This document shows, piece after piece, positions 37,262 through 46,444 of a stretch of DNA of 64,000 nucleotides; the first letter of the stretch is position 1; every line of letters starts with the position of its first letter. The notes below the pieces were generated by a model, which made no database searches, was not told the origin of the DNA, and saw only the letters and a program-made list of their open reading frames with translations. The position numbers and the translations under genes are program-made. This DNA is from Flavobacterium sp. (GTDB lineage Bacteria > Bacteroidota > Bacteroidia > Flavobacteriales > Flavobacteriaceae), in assembly GCA_027484725.1 (NCBI GenBank), contig JAIXSK010000025.1:1-64000 (forward strand), in the 5' to 3' direction.

Positions 37262-39328
37262 TTACCAGATTTTCACTCGTTTGTCTGGAGCAATATACAT
37301 TTTGTCTCCGGGTTTGATGTTAAAGGCTTGATAAAAAGCATCTACATTCAAAAGCGGAACATAACCTCTGAACTCTCCCGGTGAATGCGGATCTGTTTTT
37401 ACCTGACTTTTAATGGCTTCTTCTCTTGATTTTGTGCGCCAAATGGTTGCCCATGATAAGAAAAATCTTTGCTCAGGAGTAAATCCGTCAATAAGTGCCG
37501 GTTTGGTAGTTTGCGATTTTAAATACAGTTGTAATCCGTCATAAGCAGCATTGACTCCGCCCAAATCTCCGATGTTTTCACCCAAAGTAAACTTCCCATC
37601 CACATGAACACCCGGAAAAGGTTCGAGTGCGCTGTACTGATCAGCCAATGCTTGACCCAATGAAGTAAATTGTTTTAAATCTTGTTCTGTCCACCAATCA
37701 GCCAAATTTCCTTTAGCGTCAAAACGCGCACCTGAATCATCAAACCCGTGCGAGATTTCATGACCAATAACTGCTCCGATTCCGCCATAATTGAGCGCTT
37801 CATCTACACGATAATCGTAAAAAGGTGGTTGCAAAATAGCCGCCGGAAATACGATTTCATTATAAGACGGATTGTAATAAGCGTTTACTTCTTGTGGTGC
37901 CATGAGCCACTCAGTTTTATCAACCGGTTTGCCCAGCTTATTGACATCTTTACGGAATTCCCATTTAGACAAATTGCGCATGTTATTAAAATAACTTCCT
38001 CCTTCATCTGCTGAACCAATGCTCAATGTTGCATAATCTTCCCATTTGTCGGGATAACCAATTTTAATGGTCATACTGTTGAGCTTTTCAATGGCTTTTA
38101 CTTTAGTGGCTTGTGACATCCATTCAAGTTTGGCAATACGCGCTTGATAAGCTTTGATGATGTTTTTAATCATACGGCCGGCTTTTACTTTGGCTTCGGC
38201 CGGAAACATTTGCTGCACATATAATTTACCTAAAGCTTGCCCAATGTTGCCGTTCACTGTTTGAAGGGCTCGCTCGTCTAAAGGCCGTCTTTGCAACAAA
38301 CCATTAAGTGTTTTTCCGTAAAACTCAAAATTGGCGTCTCCAATATTTTCAGCCAATTGACCCGCCGTTCTATTGAGCAATGCCCAACGCAAATAATCTT
38401 TCCATTGATCTACTTTTCCGTTGGCCAGAATATCTTGCAAGGCTTGCATGTATCGAGGTTGGGTTACAATTACCGTATCAACTTTGGTGATGCCTAATTT
38501 GGTGAAGTAGTTTTTCCAATCAACAGACGGAGTCATTTTTTGAATATCTGACAAGGTCATCGGATTGTATTGTTTGCGTGCGTCTCGACGTTCAACACGG
38601 TCCAATCTGGGTTGCGACATGGCTGTTTCAATTTCAAGAATCCCTTTGGCGCGCGCGCCCAAATTCTCACTAGATTCAGACATGATGAATGCAAGCATGC
38701 GCGCTACGTGGGCTACGTATTTGTCTCGTTTTTCTTGTGAATCTTTATCGGTCGAAACATAATAATCTCTGTCCGGAAGCCCTAATCTTCCCGGCATTAA
38801 ACTAATGGAGTTTTTGTTGCTGTCTTTGTCATCGGCACCAATAGAAATTCCAAAAAATCCGGCCCCGCCTTCAGGTTGTAACTCAATGATAAAATTTTGT
38901 AAATCCTGAACGTTTTTGATGGCATCAATTTTATCCAAATAAGGCTTTAAAGGTTCAATTCCGGCTTTGTTGCGTGCTTCTACATCCATGATGGTTTTGT
39001 AAAGAGCAATGGCTTTTCCTTCGTCGGTATTAGATTTATACGATGGATTTGAAGAAGCTTCTTTGAGAATTTTAGCTACATCTTTATTGGTGTTTTCATA
39101 AAGTTCTTCAAATGAACCCCATGAGGTTTTGTCGTTGGGAATTTGGGTTTTGTCTAACCAAGCTCCGTTTACATACCGATAAAAATCGTCATTAGGACGC
39201 GTCTTTTTATCAAAATTATCCAGATCAATGCCCGGTTTGGATTTCTGAGTTTGCTGACCCTGAGATGCTTGCCCGATCAAAAGGCCCAAGGCAAGAATGA
39301 ACAAGGTTTTTTGTGTATACTTTTTCAT
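37262..39328 (-). CDS. M13 family metallopeptidase (neprilysin/PepO-like)
   Basis: GIGAVIGHEISHGFDDSGARFDAKGNLADWWTEQD, FTLGENIGDLGG; C-terminal MYIAPDKRVKIW. Confidence 0.95.
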   Translation of the reverse strand: MKKYTQKTLFILALGLLIGQASQGQQTQKSKPGIDLDNFDKKTRPNDDFYRYVNGAWLDKTQIPNDKTSWGSFEELYENTNKDVAKILKEASSNPSYKSNTDEGKAIALYKTIMDVEARNKAGIEPLKPYLDKIDAIKNVQDLQNFIIELQPEGGAGFFGISIGADDKDSNKNSISLMPGRLGLPDRDYYVSTDKDSQEKRDKYVAHVARMLAFIMSESSENLGARAKGILEIETAMSQPRLDRVERRDARKQYNPMTLSDIQKMTPSVDWKNYFTKLGITKVDTVIVTQPRYMQALQDILANGKVDQWKDYLRWALLNRTAGQLAENIGDANFEFYGKTLNGLLQRRPLDERALQTVNGNIGQALGKLYVQQMFPAEAKVKAGRMIKNIIKAYQARIAKLEWMSQATKVKAIEKLNSMTIKIGYPDKWEDYATLSIGSADEGGSYFNNMRNLSKWEFRKDVNKLGKPVDKTEWLMAPQEVNAYYNPSYNEIVFPAAILQPPFYDYRVDEALNYGGIGAVIGHEISHGFDDSGARFDAKGNLADWWTEQDLKQFTSLGQALADQYSALEPFPGVHVDGKFTLGENIGDLGGVNAAYDGLQLYLKSQTTKPALIDGFTPEQRFFLSWATIWRTKSREEAIKSQVKTDPHSPGEFRGYVPLLNVDAFYQAFNIKPGDKMYIAPDKRVKIW

Positions 39329-39395
39329 TTTTCAAAGTTTGGTTAAAGGTTACAAAACTATTCAATTTTTTAAATGCGCATAGGTCGGGTTTTCA

Positions 39396-39403
39396 TACTT
39401 TTG
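39396..39403 (+). promoter_or_regulatory. Candidate -7 element TACTTTTG
   Basis: TAnnTTTG match 16 bp upstream of the ATG at 39420. Confidence 0.45.
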
Positions 39404-39419
39404 TTACAAATTTCAAATT

Positions 39420-40088
39420 ATGCTTGAATTCTTTAAAAAATTTCGAATTTTCTTCGGAATTATGGCGGTTATTTCTGCGATTTGTATCGCTCTTTTTTAT
39501 CAAGCGCTCAAGCCAAAAAAAACACTACCCCTATTCAATCCGGCTGATGTGAACCCAGAAATGGTAGACAGCACAGTTCAATACATTAAAAAATACCACA
39601 CCATCGCCGATTTTTCATTCATCAATCAAAACGGCAAAACCATCACTCAAAAAGACTACGAAGGGAAAATTTATGTGGCAGATTTTTTCTTCACTACTTG
39701 TGGCTCTATTTGCCCGATTATGACCCGAAATATGGTCGATGTGCAAAAAGCTTTTTTGAATAATCCAAAAGTGATGATTCTTTCGCATACCGTTATGCCG
39801 GATGTAGACAGTGTTCCGGTACTTAAAAAATATGCCCTTGAAAAAGGCGTGGTAGATGCCAAATGGAATTTAGTCACCGGAGACAAAAAAGATATTTACG
39901 CTATGGCGCGCAAATCATATCTGGCCGTGAAATTAGGAAAACCGTCAGAGCTTTATGATATGGTGCATACCGAAAATTTTGTTTTGGTTGACACAAAGCG
40001 CAGAGTTCGCGGCTTTTACGACGGCACCAAAAAAGAAGAAATCCAGCGACTTATTGACGATATCAACTGGCTTTGCACCGAGAAATAA
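39420..40088 (+). CDS. SCO family protein (SCO1/SenC)
   Basis: YVADFFFTTCGSICPIMTRNMVDVQKAF (CxxxCP), ILSHTVMPDVDSVPVLKKYA, MVHTENFVLVD. Confidence 0.92.
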   Translation: MLEFFKKFRIFFGIMAVISAICIALFYQALKPKKTLPLFNPADVNPEMVDSTVQYIKKYHTIADFSFINQNGKTITQKDYEGKIYVADFFFTTCGSICPIMTRNMVDVQKAFLNNPKVMILSHTVMPDVDSVPVLKKYALEKGVVDAKWNLVTGDKKDIYAMARKSYLAVKLGKPSELYDMVHTENFVLVDTKRRVRGFYDGTKKEEIQRLIDDINWLCTEK

Positions 40089-40136
40089 AATTTTGATAAA
40101 ACTGATTTTTATCATTTCACTTTTCTATTTAATCGT

Positions 40137-40144
40137 TACTTTTG
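40137..40144 (+). promoter_or_regulatory. Candidate -7 element TACTTTTG for feoAB
   Basis: TAnnTTTG match upstream of feoA. Confidence 0.5.
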
Positions 40145-40145
40145 C

Positions 40146-40165
40146 AATCTAAATTTAATCTAAAT
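40146..40165. promoter_or_regulatory. Candidate metal-regulator operator: direct repeat AATCTAAAT spaced 11 bp
   Basis: AATCTAAATTTAATCTAAAT directly downstream of the -7 element; contains ATTTAatcTAAAT inverted repeat. Confidence 0.4.
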
Positions 40166-40170
40166 AAGAC

Positions 40171-40398
40171 TTGCAAACCCATCTTTGTCATCTTAAAAAA
40201 GGCGAAAAAGCCATCATCAAAGATTTTGATGTTGAAGCTATTCCGCTCAAATTACTTGAGATGGGCTGTTTGCCGGGCAATTTAGTCGAACTCATTCAAG
40301 TGGCTCCTTTTGGCGATCCGCTGTATTTGAACATCAACGGCGCGCACGTAGCAATTCGGTTAGAAACGGCATGCATTATTGAAATTGATGGTCTTTAA
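40171..40398 (+). CDS. feoA: Ferrous iron transport protein FeoA (TTG start)
   Basis: HLCHLKKGEKAIIKDFDVEAIPLKLLEMGCLPGNLVELIQVAPFGDPLYLNINGAHVAIRLETA. Confidence 0.93.
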   Translation: MQTHLCHLKKGEKAIIKDFDVEAIPLKLLEMGCLPGNLVELIQVAPFGDPLYLNINGAHVAIRLETACIIEIDGL

Positions 40399-40407
40399 TC
40401 AGGCGTT

Positions 40408-42516
40408 ATGAAAAGCAAACAAACCATCAATGTGGCGCTGATTGGCAATCCGAATACCGGAAAAACCTCCGTGTTTAATCAACTCACCGGACTCAACCAA
40501 CAAGTCGGAAATTATCCGGGCATCACCGTCGAGAAAAAAGTCGGTTTTTGCAAACTTCCGGGCAACATCAAAGCCAACATTCTTGATTTGCCGGGCACGT
40601 ACAGCCTCAACGCGAGTTCCATGGATGAGAATGTGGTCATTGAACTCTTGCTCAACAAAAACGACCAACTTTTCCCGGATGTGGCCGTAGTGATTGCCGA
40701 TGTTGAGAACCTCAAACGCAATTTGTTGCTCTTTACCCAGATCAAAGATTTAGAAATTCCGACTATTTTGGTCATCAACATGGCCGACCGCATGCAATAC
40801 AAGGGAATTTCACTTGATATTGCTGTTTTAGAAGAAAAACTCAAAACCAAAATTGCCCTCATCAGTTCGCGCAAAGGCATCGGTATTGAAGCTTTAAAAG
40901 AATTGATTGTTCGTTATAAAACGCTCTCTACCGAACCTTGTGTCAACGCTTCAAGTATTGATCCGGAGTATTTTGATCGCCTGCGAAGAACCTTCCCGAA
41001 CCAATTGCTGTATAAACTTTGGCTCGTGATTACCCAAGATGTCAACTTTTTGAATTTGGAACGAAAAGAACTCGACAGCAATTTTACCCGTTCGCATTCA
41101 GATTTAAAAAGATTACAGCAAAAAGAAACCATCAAACGCTATCAGTTCATCAATGAAGTGCTCAAAGAAGGGCAGAAAATTGATACGGCCAACGCTAAAG
41201 ATTGGCGCAGTAAAATTGATCGCGTACTCATGCATCAATTTTGGGGCTATGTGATTTTCTTTATGATTTTGGCCGTGATTTTCCAATCTATTTTTGATTG
41301 GTCGCAAATTCCGATGGATTTCATCGACACCTCATTTGCCGCGCTGAGCGCTTCAGCCAACCAACATTTGGCGCCGGGTGTTTTGACCAGTCTCATTTCT
41401 GAAGGTATTATTCCGGGCATTGGCGGCATTTTGATTTTTATTCCACAAATTGCGTTTTTGTTTTTGTTTATCTCTGTTTTAGAAGAAAGCGGTTACATGA
41501 GCCGTGTGGTTTTTTTGATGGACAAAATCATGCGCCGCTTCGGGCTTTCAGGCAAAAGTGTGGTCCCGCTTATCTCGGGCACGGCCTGTGCCATTCCGGC
41601 CATTATGGCCACGCGCAATATTGAGAACTGGAAAGAGCGCCTCATCACCATTTTAGTCACGCCTTTTACCACTTGCTCGGCGCGTTTGCCGGTATATGCG
41701 ATTATTATTGCCTTGGTAATTCCAGACGAATATGTTTTAGGCATTGTCAATTTGCAAGGATTAACCTTGATGATTCTGTATTTGGTAGGCTTTGGTATGG
41801 CGATTCTCTCAGCTTATATTCTGAATAAAGTTTTAAAAATCAAGAGCAAATCTTACTTTGTGGTTGAAATGCCCAACTACAAACTTCCCCTGTTTAAAAA
41901 TGTTTTCATCAATGTGGTCGAGAAAACCAAATCATTTGTTTTTGGTGCCGGGAAAATCATTTTGGCACTATCGGTGATTTTGTGGTTTTTGGGTTCACAC
42001 GGTCCGGACAACGATTTTGAAAACGCAGCATCCATCGTTCAAAATAAATATCAAAGTAACGGCACATCCGTAGATGATACGGCGCTGGAGAATCATATTG
42101 CCGAATACAAACTAGAGCATTCCTACATCGGAATCGCCGGAAAACTCATCGAGCCGGTTATTCAACCTTTGGGATATGATTGGAAGATTGGCGTGGCCGT
42201 GGTGAGTTCTTTTGCCGCGCGCGAAGTTTTTGTCGGAACCTTGGCCACCATTTACAGCGTGGGCAATCAAGGCGATGAAGAAGCCACCATTAAAGAGCAA
42301 ATGAAACGCGAGGTTCGCCCTGACGGAACGTCTACTTTTACCATGGCTTCGGGCGCATCACTGCTGTTGTTTTATGCTTTTGCCATGCAGTGCATCAGTA
42401 CATTGGCCATTGTGAAAAAAGAAACCAACTCTTGGAAATGGCCTGTGATTCAGCTACTGATCATGAGCGGTTTGGCTTATTTAGTAGCTTTATCGGCTTA
42501 TCAAACACTTCAGTAA
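40408..42516 (+). CDS. feoB: Ferrous iron transport protein FeoB
   Basis: ALIGNPNTGKTSVFNQLTG (G1), LDLPGTYSL (G3), NMAD (G4); Gate domains PLISGTACAIPAIMATR, SSFAAREVFVGTLATIY. Confidence 0.97.
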   Translation: MKSKQTINVALIGNPNTGKTSVFNQLTGLNQQVGNYPGITVEKKVGFCKLPGNIKANILDLPGTYSLNASSMDENVVIELLLNKNDQLFPDVAVVIADVENLKRNLLLFTQIKDLEIPTILVINMADRMQYKGISLDIAVLEEKLKTKIALISSRKGIGIEALKELIVRYKTLSTEPCVNASSIDPEYFDRLRRTFPNQLLYKLWLVITQDVNFLNLERKELDSNFTRSHSDLKRLQQKETIKRYQFINEVLKEGQKIDTANAKDWRSKIDRVLMHQFWGYVIFFMILAVIFQSIFDWSQIPMDFIDTSFAALSASANQHLAPGVLTSLISEGIIPGIGGILIFIPQIAFLFLFISVLEESGYMSRVVFLMDKIMRRFGLSGKSVVPLISGTACAIPAIMATRNIENWKERLITILVTPFTTCSARLPVYAIIIALVIPDEYVLGIVNLQGLTLMILYLVGFGMAILSAYILNKVLKIKSKSYFVVEMPNYKLPLFKNVFINVVEKTKSFVFGAGKIILALSVILWFLGSHGPDNDFENAASIVQNKYQSNGTSVDDTALENHIAEYKLEHSYIGIAGKLIEPVIQPLGYDWKIGVAVVSSFAAREVFVGTLATIYSVGNQGDEEATIKEQMKREVRPDGTSTFTMASGASLLLFYAFAMQCISTLAIVKKETNSWKWPVIQLLIMSGLAYLVALSAYQTLQ

Positions 42517-42638
42517 TGATTCAAGAAATTTTAGCTTATTTGATTTTGGCCACGGCAGTTTTGTTTTTGGCTAAAAAGTTTTTTTTCAAACCTAAAAAAA
42601 AGAAGAACTGCTCGAATGAAGATTGCGGTTGCCACTAA
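42516..42638 (+). CDS. FeoB-associated Cys-rich small membrane protein
   Basis: MIQEILAYLILATAVLFLAKKFFFKPKKKKNCSNEDCGCH; TAATG overlap with the feoB stop. Confidence 0.8.
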   Translation: MIQEILAYLILATAVLFLAKKFFFKPKKKKNCSNEDCGCH

Positions 42639-43076
42639 TTACTGAATATCTACAAAAATAGAATAACTTTTAGGCAATGTTTTTACGCCTGATTTAGGTC
42701 TGGGAACCAAGTTCAAGCTTTTGATCTTTTCTACCGGAATGGCTAGCGTTTGTGCCAGCCAAGTTTTAATCTCATCCGTATTTTTGGCTGCAAAAGTTAA
42801 GACCTTTTCATCTGCCCATGCTCCGTTTTTATAGACTGAAACCAACACTTGCGCCTCGCCTGCCCAAATACATTCTGAACCTTCCGGGCAGCGTGCATCT
42901 GAGATGACTTCTTTGAGAAAAACCTGCGTGCCTGATTTTTTCAGTCCGGTTTTATAGGTAATTGAAAAATCTTGCAACTTGGCTTTTTTGTGTTTTTTCT
43001 GCGCCGATGCATTCATTACACACAAACAAAGCAACAAAAAAAACAAGCACTTATTTATCTTGAATAATTTTGACAT
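42639..43076 (-). CDS. Hypothetical secreted protein with DARCPEGSECIWAGEAQV motif
   Basis: Signal peptide MSKLFKINKCLFFLLLCLCVMNASA at the internal Met; overlaps the 3' end of the upstream regulator gene. Confidence 0.65.
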   Translation of the reverse strand: MSKLFKINKCLFFLLLCLCVMNASAQKKHKKAKLQDFSITYKTGLKKSGTQVFLKEVISDARCPEGSECIWAGEAQVLVSVYKNGAWADEKVLTFAAKNTDEIKTWLAQTLAIPVEKIKSLNLVPRPKSGVKTLPKSYSIFVDIQ

Positions 43077-43725
43077 AAAGGTTGTTGGCAATTTTATTAG
43101 AAATGACATGCGTTTGTTCATTAACTTGAACTTTTAAAGATAGGTCAAATTCTTCAATTGATACAATTTTAATCGACGTGCCCAAAGCTATTTTGTGGTT
43201 GTCCAGATATTTTAAAAACGCCGCTGACGAATCTTTCACGCCCACACATTGGCATGCTTGACCGGGCGCAACTTCAGACAACAACACTTTTTCAATGGCA
43301 ATAATGTTGCCTTGTCGGTCCGGAATTGCGTCGCCGTGCGGATCACGTGTTGGGTTGCCCAAAAAATCATCGAGTTTATTGATGAGCTGCTCTGATTTGA
43401 TGTGTTCGAGTTGTTCGGCAATATCGTGTACTTCATCCCATGCAAAATGCAATTTATCCACCAAGAAAAATTCCCACAACCGATGCTTGCGCACAATCAT
43501 TTTGGCCGCGAGTAAACCTTGCTGGGTGAGTGAAACTCCTTGGTATTTTTTGTAGAAAATCCAATTTTTATCCGCCAGTTTTTTGAGCATATCGGTCACC
43601 GATGACGCTTTGGTTTCCATCTTTTCGGCAATGGCATTGGTACTCACCTCACTCTGATTTGATTGGGTGAGGTGATAAATGGTTTTAAGGTAATTTTCTT
43701 CTGAAAGCGTCATTTTGGTAGGCAT
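43051..43725 (-). CDS. DtxR/MntR family metal-dependent transcriptional regulator with C-terminal FeoA-like domain
   Basis: LSEENYLKTIYHLTQSNQSEVSTNAIAEKMETKASSVTDMLKKLADK, GLLAAKMIVRKHRLWEFFLVDKLHFAWDEVHDIAEQLEH. Confidence 0.92.
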   Translation of the reverse strand: MPTKMTLSEENYLKTIYHLTQSNQSEVSTNAIAEKMETKASSVTDMLKKLADKNWIFYKKYQGVSLTQQGLLAAKMIVRKHRLWEFFLVDKLHFAWDEVHDIAEQLEHIKSEQLINKLDDFLGNPTRDPHGDAIPDRQGNIIAIEKVLLSEVAPGQACQCVGVKDSSAAFLKYLDNHKIALGTSIKIVSIEEFDLSLKVQVNEQTHVISNKIANNLYVKIIQDK

Positions 43726-43732
43726 TCGTTAA

Positions 43733-43746
43733 TTGTTTTAAAACAA
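43733..43746. promoter_or_regulatory. 14-bp perfect palindrome upstream of the DtxR-family gene
   Basis: TTGTTTTAAAACAA. Confidence 0.45.
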
Positions 43747-43757
43747 AAATAAATGTA

Positions 43758-45635
43758 TTAATCTTGATGTTTGACCAAGTACAGCGGAATAGAAATCTCA
43801 TGTCTCACTTTATCGACGGTTGTACCCAAAATCAAATCTTTAAAGGTATGATGCCCATGGGTTCCCATGATGAGCAAATCATACGAACCTTGATTGATGA
43901 TGTTTGCAATGGCTTTGCCGGGCTTGCCAAATCCAAGTTTGGTCTGAACAGAAAAGCCTTTACCCGATAACATCTCATAATATTCATGCAAAAGTTTTTC
44001 ATCGACTGTGGTCTCGTGGTCAATAATATCTTTGCCGTACATCATCGCGCCCACGGTTTCTACAATATGAATGAGTGTATATTCTGCGTCTTTTCCGCCC
44101 AAATCAAAAGCGTGTTGCAAGGCTCTTGAATCGGCCTGAGAAAAATCAACCGTAACGGCAATTTGCTTGCGCACATAATTTTTGTGGGTATCAATGGTCA
44201 AGGATAAATGATGCGGCGAATGGTTGAATGTGTTTTGTTTTGCTTTCGAGAAAAACGGTTTGAAAACGATGTACAGTAGCAAAACCAAAAAACCTATAGC
44301 GACCGGAACTACGGTAAAAACAAGTAAAGTCGGGTTTTGAGAAGTCATGAGCCAATTCGAGATTTCGTCATACACCAATCGAACGTTGAGTGAAACTATA
44401 ATCAAAGCTACTACCCACGAAGCAATTTGCGTGATTTTGCCAATTTGAAAACCTTTCATTTTGACCGGATCGCTCACAAAATGAATCAACGGAATAATCG
44501 CAAAACCCAACTGCAAACTCAAAATTACTTGGCTTAAAATGAGTAATTTTCCGGTCACGGCCTCGCCAAAAACCACAATGGCAATTACCGCGGGGACAAT
44601 GGCAATCAAACGCGTGATGATGCGGCGCACCCAGGGCTGAATGCGCAAATTCAAATAACCTTCCATGATGATTTGCCCGGCGAGCGTTCCGGTAATGGTA
44701 GAGCTTTGTCCGGCAGCAATTAAGGCTACCGCGAATAAAATGGGTGCCCATTCTGAACCCAACATCGGAGCCAATAATTTATGCGCATCTTGAATTTCAC
44801 TCACTTCATAAAGTCCGTTGTTGTAAAAAGCGGCCGCTGCCAAAATTAAAATCGCAGCGTTCACAAAAAAGGCCAAGTTGAGCGCGATGGCACTGTCAAT
44901 AAAATTGTATTTAAGTGCTTGACGAATGCCCTGCGGATTGCGATTGAATTTACGGGTTTGCACCAGCGATGAATGCAAGTACAAATTGTGCGGCATCACC
45001 GTAGCACCAATGATTCCAATAGCAATGTACAAAGCTGCTTCATTGGGCAAACTCGGAATCAAGCCCGAAGCCATTTTCCCAAGTTCGGGCTGTGCAAATA
45101 TCATTTCGGCGATGAATGAAAGGCCAATGATCATGATGAGCGCAATGATAAAAGCTTCCATTTTTCGGATGCCTTTATGGATCAAGAACAACAGTAAAAA
45201 AGTGTCTAAAACGGTAATAATCACACCTTGAATCAGCGGTAAACCAAAGAGCAAATTAATCCCAATGGCCATACCGAGCACTTCGGCCAAATCACAGGCC
45301 GCAATGGCAATCTCAGCCAAAAAATACAGAATATAATTGATAAACGGAGCATACGTCTCGCGAGAAGCTTGTGCCAAATCGCGCTGGGTAACAATGCCCA
45401 AACGCGCACTGAGGCTTTGCAGCAAAAGCGCCATAACATTGCTCATGAGCAACACCCAAATAAGTGTATATCCAAACTGACTCCCACCCGCAATATCGGT
45501 GGCCCAATTGCCCGGATCCATATAACCGACGCTGATCATATAAGCCGGGCCTAAAAAAGCAAGAATGCGCCGGAATCCGGTTCTTTTCTGATCAGTCATT
45601 ACTGACTCATTGACCTCTTCTAATGACTTACTCAT
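43758..45635 (-). CDS. Nramp family divalent metal transporter fused to a universal stress protein (USP) domain
   Basis: GPAYMISVGYMDPGNWATDIAGGSQFGY, IGATVMPHNLYLHSSLVQTR (Nramp); C-terminal IAVTVDFSQADSRALQHAFDL...YDLLIMGTHGHHTFKDLILGTTVDKVRHEISIPLYLVK (USP). Confidence 0.93.
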   Translation of the reverse strand: MSKSLEEVNESVMTDQKRTGFRRILAFLGPAYMISVGYMDPGNWATDIAGGSQFGYTLIWVLLMSNVMALLLQSLSARLGIVTQRDLAQASRETYAPFINYILYFLAEIAIAACDLAEVLGMAIGINLLFGLPLIQGVIITVLDTFLLLFLIHKGIRKMEAFIIALIMIIGLSFIAEMIFAQPELGKMASGLIPSLPNEAALYIAIGIIGATVMPHNLYLHSSLVQTRKFNRNPQGIRQALKYNFIDSAIALNLAFFVNAAILILAAAAFYNNGLYEVSEIQDAHKLLAPMLGSEWAPILFAVALIAAGQSSTITGTLAGQIIMEGYLNLRIQPWVRRIITRLIAIVPAVIAIVVFGEAVTGKLLILSQVILSLQLGFAIIPLIHFVSDPVKMKGFQIGKITQIASWVVALIIVSLNVRLVYDEISNWLMTSQNPTLLVFTVVPVAIGFLVLLLYIVFKPFFSKAKQNTFNHSPHHLSLTIDTHKNYVRKQIAVTVDFSQADSRALQHAFDLGGKDAEYTLIHIVETVGAMMYGKDIIDHETTVDEKLLHEYYEMLSGKGFSVQTKLGFGKPGKAIANIINQGSYDLLIMGTHGHHTFKDLILGTTVDKVRHEISIPLYLVKHQD

Positions 45636-45712
45636 GGTAGTTTTTTGACAAATATATAAAGTTTAATTTGTTTCGAGTAAATATTTTTTTAGGTTTGTCT
45701 AAATTTAATTTT

Positions 45713-46444
45713 ATGAACAGGCTAAACGTTTTGCTCTTTTTGATTTCAATGAATCTTTGGAGCCAATCACCCATTCAATGTGACCGGCCCGATCAAACCG
45801 AAACGCCTTTTACCGTGCCCAAAGGTAGATTTCAAGTTGAGTCAGGCTTTAGTTATAAGAAGAATGTAGACCAACACAACTACAGTCTACCATCGACTTT
45901 GTCTAAATATGGTTTAACCGAACAAATTGAATTGCGGCTTATTACCGAATGGAACATTGAAAATTATCCAGAGGAACATCTTTCAGGTTTGCAACCTATT
46001 CAACTGGGTTTTAAAATCAACTTTTGCGATGAAAAAAACGCACGCCCCAAAACTTCTTTGATTGCGCATGTGGTGATGCCCAAAATAGCTTCTACTGATT
46101 TTAAAGCAAATCATCTCGGTCCGAATTTTCGTTTGACCATGCAACACACGCTAACAGATAAATTGAGTTTGGGCTACAACTTGGGCGCGCAATGGAACGC
46201 TGATGATTTGCGCAGAACCTGGCTGTATACGGCTACTTTGGGCTATAGCTTAAGCAAAAAGTTAGGTTGTTATGCTGAAGTCTTTGGGTTCGCACCACAA
46301 TTTGAATCGGCCAATCACAGCATGGATGGCGGATTTACTTATTTGATTTCGGATGATTTTATGTTAGATTTGTCTGCGGGCAAACGCATCGCCGGCGTAA
46401 CCGCTGAGTATTACACGGCTTTAGGCGTTTCATTTAGAATTTGA
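45713..46444 (+). CDS. Transporter / outer-membrane protein of the MetA-pathway-of-phenol-degradation-like type
   Basis: MNRLNVLLFLISMNLWSQSPIQCDRPDQTETPFTVPKGRFQVESGFSYKK...; start at the internal Met. Confidence 0.7.
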   Translation: MNRLNVLLFLISMNLWSQSPIQCDRPDQTETPFTVPKGRFQVESGFSYKKNVDQHNYSLPSTLSKYGLTEQIELRLITEWNIENYPEEHLSGLQPIQLGFKINFCDEKNARPKTSLIAHVVMPKIASTDFKANHLGPNFRLTMQHTLTDKLSLGYNLGAQWNADDLRRTWLYTATLGYSLSKKLGCYAEVFGFAPQFESANHSMDGGFTYLISDDFMLDLSAGKRIAGVTAEYYTALGVSFRI

